From assembly GCA_016209035.1 (NCBI GenBank), contig JACQWX010000066.1, positions 1 through 64,000 of the forward strand: DNA of 64,000 nt, in the 5' to 3' direction. A program made the position numbers and the translations under genes. Positions 53,356 to 61,903 of the stretch are shown here, one piece after another. The DNA is from Elusimicrobiota bacterium. Its GTDB lineage: Bacteria; Elusimicrobiota; Elusimicrobia; UBA1565; UBA9628. Below the pieces are notes generated by a model. That model had not been told where the DNA came from and searched no databases. It saw only the letters and a program-made list of their open reading frames with translations. Numbering within the stretch: position 1 is the stretch's first letter; the number at the start of each line of letters is the position of its first letter.

Positions 53356-54615
53356 TCAAGGCACGAACGGGATGACGGCGAACCCGCGGTCCTTGTAGCG
53401 CGCCTGGGTCATCGTCACGACCTTGGTGCGGACGTCCCCCTTCGCGTCGAAAACGACCGTGCCCATGAAGCCCGCATGCGGACGGCGGCGGATGGCCGAA
53501 ACGATGCCGGCCCGGTCGCGGCCGGCGCGCTCCATGGCCGCCAGGACGATCCTCGCGGCCTCGTAGGCGAGATGGTCGTAGGGCTTCAATCCCTCCCCGG
53601 ACTTCTTCCAGCGCTCGCGGTAGCGCTCGACGAAATCCTTGGCGCTCGGCAGGACTTCGACCGGGACGCCGACCATGGAAACGTAGGCCCCATCGGAGGC
53701 CTCGCCGGCCACGTCGAAGAATCCCGGGGTCTTGGCCCCGTCGCCGGACACGAAGACCGCCTTGAGGCCCGCGGTCCGCATCCCCTTGACGAAGACGCCG
53801 GCCTCGGTGTAGACCCCGGCGAAGTAGACGGCCTGAGGGTCCGCCGACTTGACCCGGGCGATGAGCTTGCGAGCCTCCTTGGCGCGAGGGTCCAGGCAGT
53901 CCTCGAGGAGGACCTTCCCCCCCAGGCGGGTGAAGACCTTCTTGAACTCGGCGGTGAGGTCGCGGCCGTAGGCGGTCCCGTCGTGCACGAGCGCGACCGT
54001 CCGCTTTCGCAGCCTCTGGACCATGAAGCTCGCGGCATAGGCGCCCTGCACGTCGTCCGTCGGCACCAGCCTGAAGACGGTCCTCGGCCCCGGCCAGCCC
54101 TCCCGGGTCTGCTGCAGGGTGACCTCCGGGTTGGTGGCCGACGGCGTCACCATGGCCATTCCGGCCTGGGCGTAGACGCGGGCGGCGGCGATGCAGCAGC
54201 CCGAGTTGTAATGCCCGACGACCGCGGCGATCCTGGGATCGAGGGCGATGAGGTTGGCGACGTTCACCGCTTCCTGGGGGTCGGCCCGGTCGTCGAACGG
54301 AGCGACCTCGACCCGGAACGGGAGGGCCTTGGCGGCGTTGGCCTCTTCCACGGCCAGTTCCACGGCCCTTGAGAGGCCCTGCCCTTCAGTCCCCATGTCG
54401 CCGGTCAAGGGAGCCGCGACCGCGATGCGCACGGGACGGTCCCGCTTGCCGCAGCCTGCCGCAAGGAAGGCCGCCGACAGCAGAACGGCCGGCCAGGCCG
54501 AGGGCGACAGGCGGAGGCGCGGTCGAGGCCGGAGGCCGAGCGTCGCGGCCGCCCTCCGGAATGGCGTTGGCGGCCGGCGGCTCCGGGCGGAAGTCGAGAA
54601 GACCGGTTTCTTCAT
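53356..54615 (-). CDS. Branched-chain amino acid-type ABC solute-binding lipoprotein
   Basis: A 419-residue type 1 periplasmic-binding protein of the LivJ/LivK family. The lipobox FLAAGC puts the lipid-modified Cys at residue 55, after an unusually long Arg-rich start, so the true start may be further in. The mature protein begins RIAVAAPLTGDMGTEGQGLSRAVELA and has AVVGHYNSGCCIAA, TPSATNPEVT and FVSGDGAKTPGFF. No permease or ATPase gene is nearby, so it may be an orphan binding or sensing protein. It is divergent from shc, sharing an 86-base promoter region. Confidence 0.9.
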   Translation of the reverse strand: MKKPVFSTSARSRRPPTPFRRAAATLGLRPRPRLRLSPSAWPAVLLSAAFLAAGCGKRDRPVRIAVAAPLTGDMGTEGQGLSRAVELAVEEANAAKALPFRVEVAPFDDRADPQEAVNVANLIALDPRIAAVVGHYNSGCCIAAARVYAQAGMAMVTPSATNPEVTLQQTREGWPGPRTVFRLVPTDDVQGAYAASFMVQRLRKRTVALVHDGTAYGRDLTAEFKKVFTRLGGKVLLEDCLDPRAKEARKLIARVKSADPQAVYFAGVYTEAGVFVKGMRTAGLKAVFVSGDGAKTPGFFDVAGEASDGAYVSMVGVPVEVLPSAKDFVERYRERWKKSGEGLKPYDHLAYEAARIVLAAMERAGRDRAGIVSAIRRRPHAGFMGTVVFDAKGDVRTKVVTMTQARYKDRGFAVIPFVP

Positions 54616-54651
54616 TTTAGAAAAGATGAATATAACCTATCGGGGAGGATT

Positions 54652-54681
54652 TTGCAACGAGGCCGCGCCAAGAGGTATAAT
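54652..54681 (+). promoter_or_regulatory. Promoter of the shc-hpnH-hpnAG-ispA operon
   Basis: TTGCAA (54652-54657), an 18-base spacer, and GGTATAAT with TATAAT at 54676-54681. A purine-rich AAAGGGGG ribosome site precedes the shc ATG at 54702. This is the usual leadered type, unlike several other genes here. A TATATT box for the divergent solute-binding gene is at 54629-54634. Confidence 0.65.
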
Positions 54682-54701
54682 GCACCGAGAAAGGGGGAAC
54701 G

Positions 54702-56756
54702 ATGATCAGGACCGTTTCAGCGTGGTTGACGTCTACCCGATGGATCTACCGCAAGCCCAAGGATTGGGCCGACAACCTCAGGCCGGACCTCGCTGACCCG
54801 CACCCGGACGCGGCCATCCCCGAGGACCTGCAGACGGTCGTCAACCGCGCCCAGAACGCGATGCTCCAGCAGCAGAACCAGGAGGAAGGCTTCTGGTGCG
54901 GGCCGCTCAAGGCCGACACCACCGTCGATTCCGACACGGTCATGCTCCTCAACTTCCTGGGGCGCGGGCATTCCATCAAGGTCCGCAGGTTCGCCAACCG
55001 CATCCTCAAGGCCCAGCTTCCCGACGGCGGCTGGCCCATCTACGCCAACGGCCCCGCCGACATCTCGGCCACGGTCAAGGCGTATTGGGCTCTCAAGTTC
55101 GCCGGCCACTCCCCCAACGAGCCGAGCATGGTCAGGGCCCGGAGGAAGATCCGGGAGTTGGGCGGCATCCACAAGGTCAACACCTACACCAAGTTCTACC
55201 TCGCCATCTTCGGGCAGTACGATTGGGCGGGCGTTCCCACCATCCCGCCGGAGCTGATGCTCTTCCCGAACTGGTTCTACTTCAACGTCTACCAGATGTC
55301 CTCGTGGACCCGCTCCATCGTGGTGCCCCTGTCCATCGTGTGGGCCCGCCAGCCGTCCCTTCCCTGCCCGCCGCACGCCGTCTTGAGCGAGCTCTTCCCC
55401 GACTCGCGCCGCCACATCCCATTGTCCGAGGCGGTCGGCCCGCATTCGTTCGTGTCCTGGACCAACTTCTTCCTCTGGTGGGACCGGGGCCTCAAGTTCC
55501 TGGAGGGCCGGGGCCCCCATTGGATCCGGGTCTGGGCCTTGCGCCTGGCCGAGGATTGGATGCTCGAGCGCCTGCAGGGTTCCGACGGGCTGGGCGCCAT
55601 CTATCCCGGCATCGTCAACACCATCATGGCGATGAAGTGCCTGGGCTATGGCGAGACCGACCCGAGGCTGACCGAGCAGCTCCAGGTCCTCGAGCGGCTC
55701 GAGCTTCCCGGCGAAGACCTGCAGATGCAGCCTTGCCAGTCGCCCGTATGGGACACGGCGATCTCCGTCATCGCCCTGGCCGAGTCCGGCCTCGACCGCA
55801 ACCACCCGGCGCTCGTGCGCGCCGCCGAATGGCTCATCTCCAGGGAGATCAAGACCGGGGGAGACTGGAGGATCGGCAACTCGAAGGGCCATCCGGGCGG
55901 CTGGGCCTTCGAGTTCAACAACGAGTTCTATCCCGACGTGGACGACACCGCGATGGTGATGCTCGCCTTGAGGCACGTCTACCTCGACGAGCCTTTGACG
56001 GTGCTCAGGGAGAAAGCCTGCCAGCGGGGGCTGCACTGGATGCTCTCCATGCAGGGCGCCAACGGCGGCTGGGCCGCCTTCGACAAGGACAACACCAAGA
56101 CCATCTTCAACAAGATACCCTTCGCGGACCACAACGCCATGATCGACCCTCCCTCGGTCGACGTCACGGGCCGCGTGCTCGAGTTCCTCGGCTACATCGG
56201 GTTCGACCGGTCCTACCCGTGCGTCGAGCGGGCGGCCGGGTACCTCAAGGCCGAGCAGGAGTCCGACGGCTCCTGGTACGGCCGCTGGGGAGTGAACTAT
56301 GTCTACGGCACCTGGCAGGTCCTGCGAGGCTTGGCGGCCATCGACGAGGACATGAGCCTCCCCTACGTCCGGAAGGCCGCGGATTGGCTCAAGAGCGTCC
56401 AGCACGAGGACGGCGGCTGGGGAGAGACCTGCGCGACCTATCACGACCCTGGCTTGAAGGGGAAGGGTCCTTCCACGCCTTCACAGACGGCCTGGGCGGT
56501 CCAGGGGCTCATGGCGGCAAGGGTGTACGACGAATCGGTGGAGCGCGGCATCGAGTACCTGATGTCCACGCAGCGCGAAGACGGCACGTGGGCCGAGACA
56601 GAGTTCACGGGCACGGGCTTCCCCAAGGTCTTCTACCTCGAGTACACGATGTACCGGAACAACTTCCCCCTCCAGACCCTGGGGACCTACCTGCGGATGG
56701 TCAAGGAATCCCAGCGGGAGGCGGAACGTCGGACCATGGCGGAGGCCCGCTTCTAG
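54702..56756 (+). CDS. shc: Squalene-hopene cyclase
   Basis: Shc cyclises squalene to hopene/hopanol at the membrane, the founding step of hopanoid synthesis. The 684-residue protein is full length. The catalytic DxDD motif is DVDDT at residues 412-416. Several QW repeats are visible, such as QNQEEGFWCG, QLPDGGWPIY, QGANGGWAAFD, QESDGSWYGRWG and QHEDGGWGE. It is the first gene of an operon with hpnH, the HpnA-HpnG fusion and ispA. Squalene synthesis genes (hpnCDE or sqs) are not in the window. Confidence 0.97.
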   Translation: MIRTVSAWLTSTRWIYRKPKDWADNLRPDLADPHPDAAIPEDLQTVVNRAQNAMLQQQNQEEGFWCGPLKADTTVDSDTVMLLNFLGRGHSIKVRRFANRILKAQLPDGGWPIYANGPADISATVKAYWALKFAGHSPNEPSMVRARRKIRELGGIHKVNTYTKFYLAIFGQYDWAGVPTIPPELMLFPNWFYFNVYQMSSWTRSIVVPLSIVWARQPSLPCPPHAVLSELFPDSRRHIPLSEAVGPHSFVSWTNFFLWWDRGLKFLEGRGPHWIRVWALRLAEDWMLERLQGSDGLGAIYPGIVNTIMAMKCLGYGETDPRLTEQLQVLERLELPGEDLQMQPCQSPVWDTAISVIALAESGLDRNHPALVRAAEWLISREIKTGGDWRIGNSKGHPGGWAFEFNNEFYPDVDDTAMVMLALRHVYLDEPLTVLREKACQRGLHWMLSMQGANGGWAAFDKDNTKTIFNKIPFADHNAMIDPPSVDVTGRVLEFLGYIGFDRSYPCVERAAGYLKAEQESDGSWYGRWGVNYVYGTWQVLRGLAAIDEDMSLPYVRKAADWLKSVQHEDGGWGETCATYHDPGLKGKGPSTPSQTAWAVQGLMAARVYDESVERGIEYLMSTQREDGTWAETEFTGTGFPKVFYLEYTMYRNNFPLQTLGTYLRMVKESQREAERRTMAEARF

Positions 56757-56782
56757 ATGCGACCGGAGCGCTAGACCTCCTC

Positions 56783-57883
56783 ATGCCCGCTCCAATCGGG
56801 TTGCAGGCGGCGGTCCTCAGACACGTCGTCGGGCGCCGGATCGCGGGAACGCGGCGTTTTCCGCTGGTGCTCATGCTCGAACCCCTCTTCGGCTGCAACC
56901 TCGCGTGCCGGGGCTGCGGGAAGATCCAGTACCCGCCGGACGTGATGCGCCGCATGCTCTCTCCCGAGGAGTGCTGGAAGGCGGCCGCCGAGTGCGGCGC
57001 GCCCGTGGTCGCGGTGGCCGGCGGCGAGCCCCTCATCCACCCGGAGATCGGCCGGATCGTGGAGGGACTCATCGATCGCGGCCGGTATGTCCACCTGTGC
57101 ACCAACGCCCTCCTCCTGGAGGGTAGCCTCGAGAAGTTCCGGCCGAGCTCCCATCTGGTCTGGAGCGTCCATCTCGACGGCGGCGAGGAGGTCCACGACC
57201 GGATGGTGGGCCGCAAAGGCGCCTACCAGACCGTGACCCGCGCGATCAGGGAGGCCTTGGCCCGCGGGCACCGGGTCATGACCAACACCACGGTCTTCGT
57301 GGGCGGGGACCCGGAGCTCTTCCGGCGGTTCTTCGACGACTGCATGGCCTTAGGTATCGACGGCATGATCATCTCGCCGGGCTACGCCTACGACAACGCC
57401 CTGGAGGTTGGGATATTCCTGGACAGGAGCGGGACGCAGGCCTGGTTCCGGGAGACCCTGCGGGGCTGGCGTTCCATGGGGTGGGACTTCAACCACAGCC
57501 CCTACTACCTCGACTTCCTTGAGGGGAAACGCGACTACGAGTGCATGCCCTGGGGCAACCCTCTGCGCCACGTGCTGGGGTGGCAGAGGCCCTGTTATCT
57601 CATGTCCGAAGGCGCGCCCGCGCCAACCTATCGGGAGCTCCTGGAGAGCACCCCCTGGGAGCGCTACGGCCGGCGGTCCGGGCACCCCAGCTGCAGCCAG
57701 TGCATGGCCCATGTCGGCTACGAGCCGGCTGCGGTCCTCGAGGGGTTCGCGAGCGTCGGGAGCTTCTTCAAGCTGGTCAAAGAATTCATGAGCGTCAAAA
57801 GGAGTCCCCGAAAAACGGCGAACGCAGAAACGGCCGTTCGGGAAGCCGCCGCTTCCCGAGCGGGCAGGCTTCCCGCGCTATGA
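56783..57883 (+). CDS. hpnH: Adenosyl-hopene synthase, radical SAM protein HpnH
   Basis: HpnH joins a 5'-deoxyadenosyl group to diploptene, giving adenosylhopane. The 366-residue protein has the radical SAM motif in GCNLACRGCGKIQYP (about residues 39-46) and HpnH-typical VAGGEPLIHPEI, HLDGGEEVHDRMVGRKGAY, SPGYAYDNA and the C-terminal CSQCMAHVGYEPAA. It lies 26 bases after shc and its stop overlaps the start of the fused gene (ATGA). The last 35 residues are longer and more basic than usual. Confidence 0.96.
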   Translation: MPAPIGLQAAVLRHVVGRRIAGTRRFPLVLMLEPLFGCNLACRGCGKIQYPPDVMRRMLSPEECWKAAAECGAPVVAVAGGEPLIHPEIGRIVEGLIDRGRYVHLCTNALLLEGSLEKFRPSSHLVWSVHLDGGEEVHDRMVGRKGAYQTVTRAIREALARGHRVMTNTTVFVGGDPELFRRFFDDCMALGIDGMIISPGYAYDNALEVGIFLDRSGTQAWFRETLRGWRSMGWDFNHSPYYLDFLEGKRDYECMPWGNPLRHVLGWQRPCYLMSEGAPAPTYRELLESTPWERYGRRSGHPSCSQCMAHVGYEPAAVLEGFASVGSFFKLVKEFMSVKRSPRKTANAETAVREAAASRAGRLPAL

Positions 57884-59625
57884 AGGACGCCGCTTTCCTC
57901 ACGGGCGCGACCGGCTTCGTCGGAGGCAACCTGGCGCGGCTCCTCGTGAAGAAGGGCTTAAGGGTCCGGGCGCTGGTGCGGCCTGACGCCGACGTGCGCA
58001 ACATCACGGGCCTGGATGTCGAGATTATTCAGGGAGATCTCTTAGACACGAAAGCATTGCGCGCCGGCGTAGCCGGCGCGCGGCTCGTCTTCCACCTCGC
58101 CGCCGATTACCGTCTGTGGGTCAGGAACCCGGACGACATGTACGCGGCCAACGTCCAGGGCACGGTCAACGTCCTCTCAGCCGCCGGGGAAGCCGGCGCC
58201 GAGAGGATCGTCCACTGCTCGAGCGTGGCCGCGGTCCGCCCCCCTAAGGGCCGCAGCCCGGTCGGCGAGGAATCGCATTACGCCGGCCCGCACGAGCCGA
58301 TCGGCCCCTACAAGAAGTCGAAGTTCCTGGCCGAGAAGGCCGCCCTCGAGCTCGCGGCCAAGGGCCTTCCCGTGGTGGTGGTCAACCCCTCGACGCCGGT
58401 CGGGCCCTTCGACGTCAAGCCGACCCCGACGGGCAAGGTCATCGTCGATTTCCTCTGCGGCCGCATGCCTTCCTATGTGGAGACCGGCCTCAACCTCGTC
58501 GACGTCCGCGACGTGGCGGAAGGGCACTGGCTCGCGGCGCTCAAAGGGCGTCCCGGCGAGCGCTACATCCTCGGCGCCGAGAACATGACCCTCGGCGACA
58601 TCCTGTCCGTGGTCTCGGAGTTGAGCGGCCTGCCCAAACCCGCTTTCAAGACGCCCTACGCGCTCGCCTATCTCGTCGGCGTGCTCGACACCGCGCGTTG
58701 CCGGGCGTTCGGCGGCGACCCGTTCGCCCCGCTCGATGCGGTCAAGATGGCGAGGCACTACATGTGGTACGACTCCTCCAAGGCCCGAACGGAGTTGGGC
58801 TTCAGCCCCGGCCCCGCGCGCCTGGCGCTCGCCGACGCCGTGGAATGGTTCCGCGCCAACGGATACGCCCCCGAAGGGACCTGCCCTGGGCCTCGCCCAG
58901 GACCTTCCAGCGCACGCCCGCCGTCGGAGGCCTCGGGGACGCAGCTGTTGTGCGCCGCGACCCGCTGGGAGGCCGGGCCTCTAGCCGCCCGGCTCGGCCT
59001 GACGGCCCAGCCCGACCATCGCCTCTTCGAAGGGGTCGTGGGGGCGCGCCCGATGCTCCTCTTGAAGACGGGCATGGGAGCCCGGAAGACTTCCGAGGCG
59101 ATGGCCGGATTCGAGCGCGCGGCTGGAGGAAGGCTTGCGTCCATCTCCCGCGTGCTCAGCGTCGGCCTGGCAGGCGCCCTGCGGCCCGACATCAAGCCGG
59201 GGGACCTGGTCGCGGACTTCACGGCGGAGCCTGGGGTCGGCCTCGCCGCCAGGCAGGCCGCCTCTGGCCGGGGCCTGCGCCTGCACCTCGGCCGGATCGG
59301 CGCCGGTTCCGGCGTCCTGACGCCCGCCCAGAAGGTTTCCGCCGGGGAGGCGACCGACGAATGCGCCGTGGACATGGAGTCCGGCGCTGTTCGGCGATGG
59401 GCGGCCCTGCATGGCCGGCCGTTCCTCAATGTCCGGGTCATCCTGGACGCCATGGACGAGCCGCTCCCCGCGTTCATCGACGATCCCGACGATCTCGCGG
59501 CGCTCGCCCTCCAGGCCCTGCTCCATCCCTTCAGCGTCCCATACCTGCTGAGGCTGGGCGCGAGGGCCGACCGATGCGTCGGGAACCTGGCGGCATTCTT
59601 GGAGGAGTTCCTCCCTCGGCTATGA
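57880..59625 (+). CDS. hpnA: Fused hopanoid sugar epimerase HpnA and phosphorylase HpnG
   Basis: A single 581-residue reading frame with two hopanoid proteins. Residues 1-330 are HpnA, a short-chain dehydrogenase/epimerase with NAD motif TGATGFVGGNLARLL, FHLAADYRLWV and the catalytic YKKSK. A Pro/Ser-rich linker (about 331-350) follows. Residues 353-581 are HpnG, a nucleoside phosphorylase-like protein (LLCAATRWEAGPLAARLG, LSVGLAGAL, CAVDMESGAV). HpnG splits adenine from adenosylhopane to give ribosylhopane; HpnA's reaction is not settled. No stop or start lies between the domains. It overlaps hpnH and ispA by 4 bp each. Confidence 0.9.
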   Translation: MKDAAFLTGATGFVGGNLARLLVKKGLRVRALVRPDADVRNITGLDVEIIQGDLLDTKALRAGVAGARLVFHLAADYRLWVRNPDDMYAANVQGTVNVLSAAGEAGAERIVHCSSVAAVRPPKGRSPVGEESHYAGPHEPIGPYKKSKFLAEKAALELAAKGLPVVVVNPSTPVGPFDVKPTPTGKVIVDFLCGRMPSYVETGLNLVDVRDVAEGHWLAALKGRPGERYILGAENMTLGDILSVVSELSGLPKPAFKTPYALAYLVGVLDTARCRAFGGDPFAPLDAVKMARHYMWYDSSKARTELGFSPGPARLALADAVEWFRANGYAPEGTCPGPRPGPSSARPPSEASGTQLLCAATRWEAGPLAARLGLTAQPDHRLFEGVVGARPMLLLKTGMGARKTSEAMAGFERAAGGRLASISRVLSVGLAGALRPDIKPGDLVADFTAEPGVGLAARQAASGRGLRLHLGRIGAGSGVLTPAQKVSAGEATDECAVDMESGAVRRWAALHGRPFLNVRVILDAMDEPLPAFIDDPDDLAALALQALLHPFSVPYLLRLGARADRCVGNLAAFLEEFLPRL

Positions 59626-60533
59626 CGCGGCTCAAGCGTTTCATCGAGGCCCATTCCCCCATCGTCGACCGGGAGTTGGACCGGCTCCTCAGCCCCCGGC
59701 CCGGAGAACCGGGCTCCATCCGCCGGGCCATGCGCTACTCGGTCTTCGCCGGAGGCAAGAGGCTCAGACCCGTGCTCGTCTTCGCCGCGGCACGCGCCTG
59801 CGGCAAGCCTTCCTCAAGCGTCGCCGGGGCCGCGGCGGCGTTGGAGATGATCCACGCCTACTCTCTGATCCACGACGACCTTCCGGCCATGGACGACGAC
59901 GACCTCAGGCGCGGCAAGCCTACGAACCACAAGGTCTTCGGCGAGGCCATGGCGATCCTGGCGGGCGACGGGCTCCTCACCCTCGCCTTCGAGGCCTTGG
60001 CCTTGAACGCCCGCCGAGCCGGCTTGGACGCGAAGTCGGCCTGTGAGTTGGTCCGCGTCGTCTCGGAGGCGGCCGGGACCAGGGGGATGGTGGGCGGGCA
60101 GGTGGCGGACATCGAGGCGGAGGGCTTGCTGGGGAGGAAGAAGAGCCGGGCCGCTCTGGCGGCTCGGTTGAGATACATCCACGAGCGCAAGACGGCGGCG
60201 CTCATCACGGCAAGCCTCGATGCCGGGGCCATTCTGGCGAAGGCAAGCCTTCGCCAGAGAAACGCCCTGCGCCTCTACGGCCGCGCCCTGGGATTGGCCT
60301 TTCAGGTCGCCGACGACGTCCTGGACGTGGTGGGCGACAAGAGGAAGCTGGGGAAGAAGGGCTCCGACCGCCGGAACAAGAAGCTCACCTACGCCTCCCT
60401 GTGCGGCCTTGCCGCGGCGCGCGGGGAGGCTCGGCGCCTCGTGGCACGCGCCCATGCCCATCTGCGGCCCTTCGGGAGCGGGGCGCAGGTGCTGCACGAG
60501 TTGGCGGATTACGTAGTGGAGAGGGATCGGTAG
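59622..60533 (+). CDS. ispA: Polyprenyl (farnesyl/geranylgeranyl) diphosphate synthase
   Basis: An IspA-type prenyl transferase of 303 residues that makes C15-C20 prenyl diphosphate from DMAPP and IPP. The first Asp-rich motif is LIHDDLPAMDDDDLRRG and the second is FQVADDVLDVVGDKRK. Lys and Arg for substrate binding are in GGKRLRPVLVF and the Lys-Thr pair is in HERKTAALI. The residues before the first Asp-rich motif (HAYS) suggest a short product such as farnesyl diphosphate. It overlaps the fused gene and ends the hopanoid operon. Confidence 0.93.
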   Translation: MTRLKRFIEAHSPIVDRELDRLLSPRPGEPGSIRRAMRYSVFAGGKRLRPVLVFAAARACGKPSSSVAGAAAALEMIHAYSLIHDDLPAMDDDDLRRGKPTNHKVFGEAMAILAGDGLLTLAFEALALNARRAGLDAKSACELVRVVSEAAGTRGMVGGQVADIEAEGLLGRKKSRAALAARLRYIHERKTAALITASLDAGAILAKASLRQRNALRLYGRALGLAFQVADDVLDVVGDKRKLGKKGSDRRNKKLTYASLCGLAAARGEARRLVARAHAHLRPFGSGAQVLHELADYVVERDR

Positions 60534-60575
60534 GAGGCAGAAGATGACGAACGGCATCAGCCCCCACAGCTGCTT

Positions 60576-60608
60576 GCCCCTGGCCTTAGGGAAAGCGGTG
60601 CCAGGGGC
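60576..60608. terminator. Hairpin after ispA
   Basis: 9-bp arms GCCCCTGGC / GCCAGGGGC with a 15-base loop in the gap after ispA. It could end the hopanoid operon, but no T-run follows, so this is weak. Confidence 0.35.
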
Positions 60609-60638
60609 CGTGCGACAGTATGTTCTCCTCATCGCACG

Positions 60639-60657
60639 GCCTCCCCGCGGGGGAGGC
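60639..60657. repeat. Palindromic repeat, LPVGE family, copy D
   Basis: 8-bp arms GCCTCCCC / GGGGAGGC with a GCG loop, followed by AAGTGACATG. The sequence after the hairpin matches that after copy A (AAGTGACACATG), and both lie directly before a small zinc-binding protein gene. In the open frame it encodes LPAGEASD. Confidence 0.65.
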
Positions 60658-60664
60658 AAGTGAC

Positions 60665-60859
60665 ATGAGAGACGGCAAATGGCTGCAGCCTCGGTACGCC
60701 GGCCGGGAGGTCTTCGAGCGCGACTATCCCGTCATCGACTTCGCCGGCTTGGACGTCTACTGCCCGGGGTGCCGGGCGCCGGTGAGGCTTTCCCGCAAGG
60801 CGGCCAGCGGCCGCATCGGGGGCTGGTGCAAGAGATGCGACCGAGGGGTGTGTCCATGA
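60665..60859 (+). CDS. Small CxxC zinc-binding protein
   Basis: A 64-residue soluble protein with two CxxC pairs (CPGC at about residue 35 and CKRC near 57) that can bind one zinc. The ATG at 60665 is chosen because it follows the hairpin and a short purine run. An in-frame ATG at 60620 would add 15 residues that are mostly the palindrome. No family is recognised. It is followed by another small Cys-rich gene, so the two may act together. Confidence 0.6.
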   Translation: MRDGKWLQPRYAGREVFERDYPVIDFAGLDVYCPGCRAPVRLSRKAASGRIGGWCKRCDRGVCP

Positions 60860-60908
60860 CCGAGCATAGCGAGGGGATGGTAGATTCCGAGGCCGTGGGA
60901 GGGAAACC

Positions 60909-61163
60909 ATGACGACCGAGACCGTCACGAAGAAGGAGAAGACCAAGAAGGCCGGGGAGGGACGCGACCCCTCCAAAGTGGAGCAGCGCCTCCCTCCCTC
61001 CCGGGGCCTGTGCCGCCGCTGCGGCGAGAACAAGCCCGTCAACCGCCTGATGCTGTGCTACCCCTGCTGGGTCAAGACCAGGCTCGAGGAGCGCGGCTGG
61101 CGGGAAGGCATGCCCCATCCCGACGACTGCGGCTGCGTCGGCCTGGGCGAGCACGCTATCTGA
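60909..61163 (+). CDS. Small Lys-rich zinc-finger-like protein
   Basis: An 84-residue protein. The first 30 residues are rich in Lys/Glu/Thr, and then a zinc-finger-like CRRCGENKPVNRLMLCYPCW (four Cys, two CxxC pairs) follows. The C-terminus DDCGCVGLGEHAI adds two Cys. GGGAAACC lies just upstream of the ATG. Function is unknown; basic tail plus zinc finger suggest nucleic-acid contact. It ends 8 bp into the convergent orn gene. Confidence 0.65.
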   Translation: MTTETVTKKEKTKKAGEGRDPSKVEQRLPPSRGLCRRCGENKPVNRLMLCYPCWVKTRLEERGWREGMPHPDDCGCVGLGEHAI

Positions 61164-61707
61164 AGACGGTCTTGCGGTAGAAGGCGAGCTCCCGGAGCGA
61201 GTCGCGCACATCCTCCAGGGCCTCGTGTTTCTCGGGTTTCTGCGGGAAGTGCGATTCGGGAGGATACCAGCGGAGCACCAGCTCCTTGAGCGTGCTCACA
61301 TCGATCGAGCGGTAGTGGAAGAAATCGTGCAGGCGAGGCATGTACTTCAACAGGAAGCGCCGGTCCTGCCCGATGGTGTTGCCGCAGAGCGGGGAGGCCC
61401 TGGGCAGACACCATTCCTGGACGAACCGCAGCGTGCGCTCCTCTGCCGCGGCCATCGCGACCCCCGATCCGCGCACTCTCTGGATGAGCCCCGAGCCGCC
61501 GTGGTGCTCGAGGCACCAGGGGTCCATCGAGGAGAGCGTCTTCTCGGGATGGCGCACCGGCAGGCAGGGACCCTCCGCCAGGACGTTGAGGTCGCTGTCC
61601 GTGACGATGGTCGCGATCTCGAGGATGGTATGCCTCTCGGGGTCGAGCCCCGTCATCTCCAGGTCGAGCCACACAAGGTTCTTCTCGTGCCGCACGGTGG
61701 AACCCAT
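61156..61707 (-). CDS. orn: Oligoribonuclease
   Basis: Orn degrades di- and short oligoribonucleotides, including pGpG from cyclic-di-GMP breakdown. The 183-residue protein is a DEDDh 3'-5' exonuclease with NLVWLDLEMTGLDPERHTILE (Asp, Glu), GNTIGQDRRFLLKYMP (Asp), IDVSTLKEL and the terminal HEALEDVRDSLRELAFY (His, Asp). The ATG at 61707 overlaps a TATCAT box (61706-61711), so a GTG at 61695 could be the real start of a leaderless mRNA. Confidence 0.95.
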   Translation of the reverse strand: MGSTVRHEKNLVWLDLEMTGLDPERHTILEIATIVTDSDLNVLAEGPCLPVRHPEKTLSSMDPWCLEHHGGSGLIQRVRGSGVAMAAAEERTLRFVQEWCLPRASPLCGNTIGQDRRFLLKYMPRLHDFFHYRSIDVSTLKELVLRWYPPESHFPQKPEKHEALEDVRDSLRELAFYRKTVFR

Positions 61708-61903
61708 GATACCATACCGGTATCCAACATGCCAGGAGGGGGCCGCGAGGCATGATAGGAGCTCGACCTCACCCACTTTTCCCTGAGGGCTGACGGGCCA
61801 GCCTGCCCGATTCAAATCATGCTCGGGGTCCTGCCGCCGGTGGGGCCCATCGGCCTCTGCTCGCTCGTCGTGCATCGGGATTGACTGGCGGACGCTGAGC
61901 AAG

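Noticed and set aside
54717..56444. A 575-codon minus-strand frame opposite shc
   Set aside because: It mirrors the squalene-hopene cyclase codons and has no motif; shc is certain on the plus strand.
58060..58082. Palindrome GCGCGCCGGC-GTA-GCCGGCGCGC in the hpnA domain
   Set aside because: The encoded RAGVAGAR fits the normal HpnA sequence in length, so it is not clearly an inserted repeat.
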